A DNA stretch of 64,000 nt from Symploca sp. SIO1C2 (GTDB taxonomy: Bacteria; Cyanobacteriota; Cyanobacteriia; Cyanobacteriales; Coleofasciculaceae). Of this stretch, positions 62,646 through 64,000 are shown piece after piece (the stretch's first letter is position 1; each line of letters starts with the position of its first letter). The translations under genes and the position numbers were made by a program. The notes beneath the pieces were generated by a model. It worked only from the letters and a program-made list of their open reading frames with translations. It did no database searches and was not told the origin of the DNA. The stretch is taken from positions 186,001 to 250,000 of the forward strand of contig JAAHFP010000013.1 of the NCBI GenBank assembly GCA_010672925.1. The letters are read 5' to 3'.

Positions 62646-62908
62646 TGTTCCAAAGCATCCCATAATTCAGGCATAGGTTCATCAAAATCTGGAGGAATTG
62701 TAATGGGGATTCCTCGTAAGGGATGGTGAGGACTGCGGTCTGTTTGCAGCAGCGCTTCGTCGCAGCTTAAATCAAGTAGTTCATTCGGGAATCGGGATAG
62801 TTCTGATGCTGAGGGTAGTGTCAGGCTTTGAGCCAAAAGTTGGAGGATGCGAATCCTTTGGGCTAAATCGAGGGCGAGGAGTTGTTGCTCTATTTCTTGA
62901 TTGTTCAT
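62642..62908 (-). CDS. DUF2281-like antitoxin, orphan
   Basis: 88 residues from MNNQEIEQQLLALDLAQRIRIL. The helix LDLAQRIRILQLLAQSL and the C-terminal HPLRGIPITIPPDFDEPMPELWDAL are of the class that precedes VapC genes. The start at 62908 has gagg 9 bases upstream; an in-frame ATG at 62923 is an alternative. Its toxin gene is broken directly downstream. Confidence 0.7.
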   Translation of the reverse strand: MNNQEIEQQLLALDLAQRIRILQLLAQSLTLPSASELSRFPNELLDLSCDEALLQTDRSPHHPLRGIPITIPPDFDEPMPELWDALEQ

Positions 62909-63037
62909 GAATTCGCGCCTCATGAGTGTGTTATTTATTTTAGCCGATATGGGGATTTTATTATTGACGCAGCCGAAAACCCTGTCTCTGAGCGAGCAGG
63001 GATGAAGGCGAGGAAGCGCTTTTAAGCGCCGTCTTCA

Positions 63038-63466
63038 TCAATGAGTATTGTGATGAGGGTCATTGATGTACTCCATGATAACTTTGGAACTGACACTGCC
63101 TGCGGTTGTGTGAAAGTATGAGCGAGTCCATAAACTTGGAAGCTTCAGCAGATGAGGGAATTCTTGTCTAAGATAGCAGGATGAGCGTCCTTTGAAAGCT
63201 TGTACAACCTGACTAATGGCATAGTTAGGTTGGTGACACACAAATAAATGAATATGGTCTGGTGCGATTTCTAGGGCTTTAATTTCCCATTTTTTCTTAA
63301 TAGCCAATTCATAAAATATTTCTCGACAGCGTGTTGCAACATCCCCGATGAGGACAGGTTTTCTTCTCTTGGGAATCCATACTAGATGAACACAGGCCAA
63401 TCCCACTGAATGGTTATGATGCTTGTATTTTATAGACTTGAGTCTCATTTTTTGGTTGTTTGGCAA
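63038..63466 (-). CDS. tnpA: IS200/IS605 transposase TnpA (Y1)
   Basis: 142 residues. Single-strand transposase with the HUH motif DHIHLF (His71, His73) and the catalytic Tyr133 in KVIMEYINDPHH. The N-terminus HSVGLACVHLVWIPKRRK is standard. It excises and inserts one DNA strand at hairpin ends and could also move the tnpB-only element at 49.4 kb. Start 63466, with MRLKS six codons inside as an alternative. Confidence 0.95.
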   Translation of the reverse strand: MPNNQKMRLKSIKYKHHNHSVGLACVHLVWIPKRRKPVLIGDVATRCREIFYELAIKKKWEIKALEIAPDHIHLFVCHQPNYAISQVVQAFKGRSSCYLRQEFPHLLKLPSLWTRSYFHTTAGSVSSKVIMEYINDPHHNTH

Positions 63467-63541
63467 ATCCTATCGACAACTATAGCCTACTGTGCTATGT
63501 TGATAGTGGCAAGTAAACAACCACATTGAGGGGTCGAATCA

Positions 63542-64000
63542 ATGCTAGTTCTAGAGTACAAAGTCAAAGCTAAACAAGCTCAATACCGAGCTATCGATGA
63601 AGCAATTAAAACGGTTCAGTTCATCCGTAACAAGTGCTTACGTTATTGGATGGATGCACCAAGACAGGCTAATCTCAAGCGTTTTGATTTGAACAAACAC
63701 TCAACAGAACTACGCAACGAATTCACATTTGTCAAAGACCTCAACTCAATGGCTTGTCAGGCTTCTGCTGAACGGACATGGATGGCAATTAATCGGTTTT
63801 ACAATAATTGCAAGTCCAAGAAGCCTGGAAAGAAAGGATATCCTAGGTTTCAGAAAGACAACCGTTCAGTTGAGTACAAGACATCAGGATGGAAGCTTCA
63901 CAAGAGTAAGCGACGACTTACTATTACGGATAACAAAGGTATTGGAGAGCTTAAGCTATTAGGTAAGTGGGATATTCACACCTATCCTGTCAAAGCTATC
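63542..64000 (+). CDS. tnpB: TnpB RNA-guided endonuclease, partial
   Basis: The first 153 residues are visible: MLVLEYKVKAKQAQYRAIDE, FIRNKCLRYWMD, GKKGYPRFQKDNRSVEYKTSGWKL, LTITDNKGIGELKL. This is the same family as the TnpB at 49555-50766, but with clearly different sequence. gagggg precedes the ATG by 9 bases. RuvC residues lie beyond the window. Confidence 0.92.
   Translation, partial: MLVLEYKVKAKQAQYRAIDEAIKTVQFIRNKCLRYWMDAPRQANLKRFDLNKHSTELRNEFTFVKDLNSMACQASAERTWMAINRFYNNCKSKKPGKKGYPRFQKDNRSVEYKTSGWKLHKSKRRLTITDNKGIGELKLLGKWDIHTYPVKAI

Larger units (their letters stand above)
62968..64000. mobile_element. IS605-type element with divergent tnpA and tnpB, cut by the window end
   Basis: The tnpA-side end carries a ccctg...caggg hairpin, gatgaaggcg and a gcgcttttaagcgc palindrome (about 62984-63035), matching the left end of the tnpB element at 49424. 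tnpA and tnpB start 75 bases apart and face outward. The element continues beyond base 64000. Confidence 0.85.

Noticed and set aside
1-64000. tRNA and rRNA genes
   Set aside because: Sequences resembling T-loops (ttcgaatc, ttcaaatc) were inspected, but none had a matching acceptor and anticodon stem. No rRNA-like sequence was seen.

Overview
The window reads as chromosome from a filamentous, phycoerythrin-making cyanobacterium. The evidence is: pebA and pebB (phycoerythrobilin synthesis), a MenD of the phylloquinone pathway, an hpsE-like hormogonium polysaccharide glycosyltransferase, an hpnA-hpnH hopanoid pair, a CSP41-type protein, many HIP1 octamers (gcgatcgc), and very abundant short tandem repeats with 7-, 9- and 14-base units between genes. 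I cannot name the genus with confidence; the repeat load and gene mix suggest a large-genome Oscillatoriales or Coleofasciculales type.

Layout. 1-6.3 kb: two paralogous hybrid histidine kinases bracket a Leu/Ile/Val-type substrate-binding protein, all on the minus strand. 6.8-12.1 kb: an SH3b-repeat exported protein, menD, a GT2 glycosyltransferase and a LipM/LplA-like acyltransferase. 12.2-12.9 kb: a scar region with an intact antitoxin, a truncated VapC, a decayed copy of part of the acyltransferase gene, and a 102-bp inverted-repeat element inside that copy. 13-15 kb: a TPR-M48 metalloprotease. 14.9-15.8 kb: two small unknown genes enclosed by a 39-bp inverted repeat. 15.9-21.5 kb: a minus-strand run of a caspase-TIR fusion, a TIR-nSTAND1 ATPase with a membrane segment and an EF-hand loop, and a secreted FecR-like protein. 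This is the best candidate for a little-described conflict or cell-death system. 21.9-28.6 kb: a giant Gly/Asp-repeat protein with RTX-like units, a TetR regulator with paired operator-like palindromes beside a Rieske oxygenase, an HNH nuclease with an overlapping partner, and a PD-(D/E)XK-like protein.

28.6-33.5 kb: a class A penicillin-binding protein with a YNR-repeat tail, then hpnA and hpnH. 33.5-40 kb: a MITE-like element, a DUF2283 protein, a histidine kinase lacking recognisable ATP-binding motifs, hrcA, a rhodanese, a DUF433/DUF5615 pair and a glycosyltransferase. 40-49.4 kb: a polysaccharide deacetylase, cinA, a 45-residue protein before aroQ, pebA-pebB, a GAF/PAS histidine kinase and hpsE. 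49.4-50.8 kb: an orphan TnpB element. 50.8-58.7 kb: a DUF1778/GNAT toxin-antitoxin pair, a HEAT-repeat protein, a solitary dndD, small membrane proteins, a family 4 uracil-DNA glycosylase and rpsF. 59-61.6 kb: an FAH-family hydrolase, the CSP41-like gene and pgsA. 61.8-64 kb: an intact VapBC-like pair, a second antitoxin with a broken VapC, and an IS605-type element with divergent tnpA and tnpB that runs off the window.

Common themes. Housekeeping genes alternate with toxin-antitoxin loci and their scars, IS605-family elements and MITEs. Short tandem repeats reach into coding ends: inside menD, at the 3' ends of one kinase gene and hpsE, and at the start codon of hpnA. I saw no rRNA, tRNA or CRISPR array.
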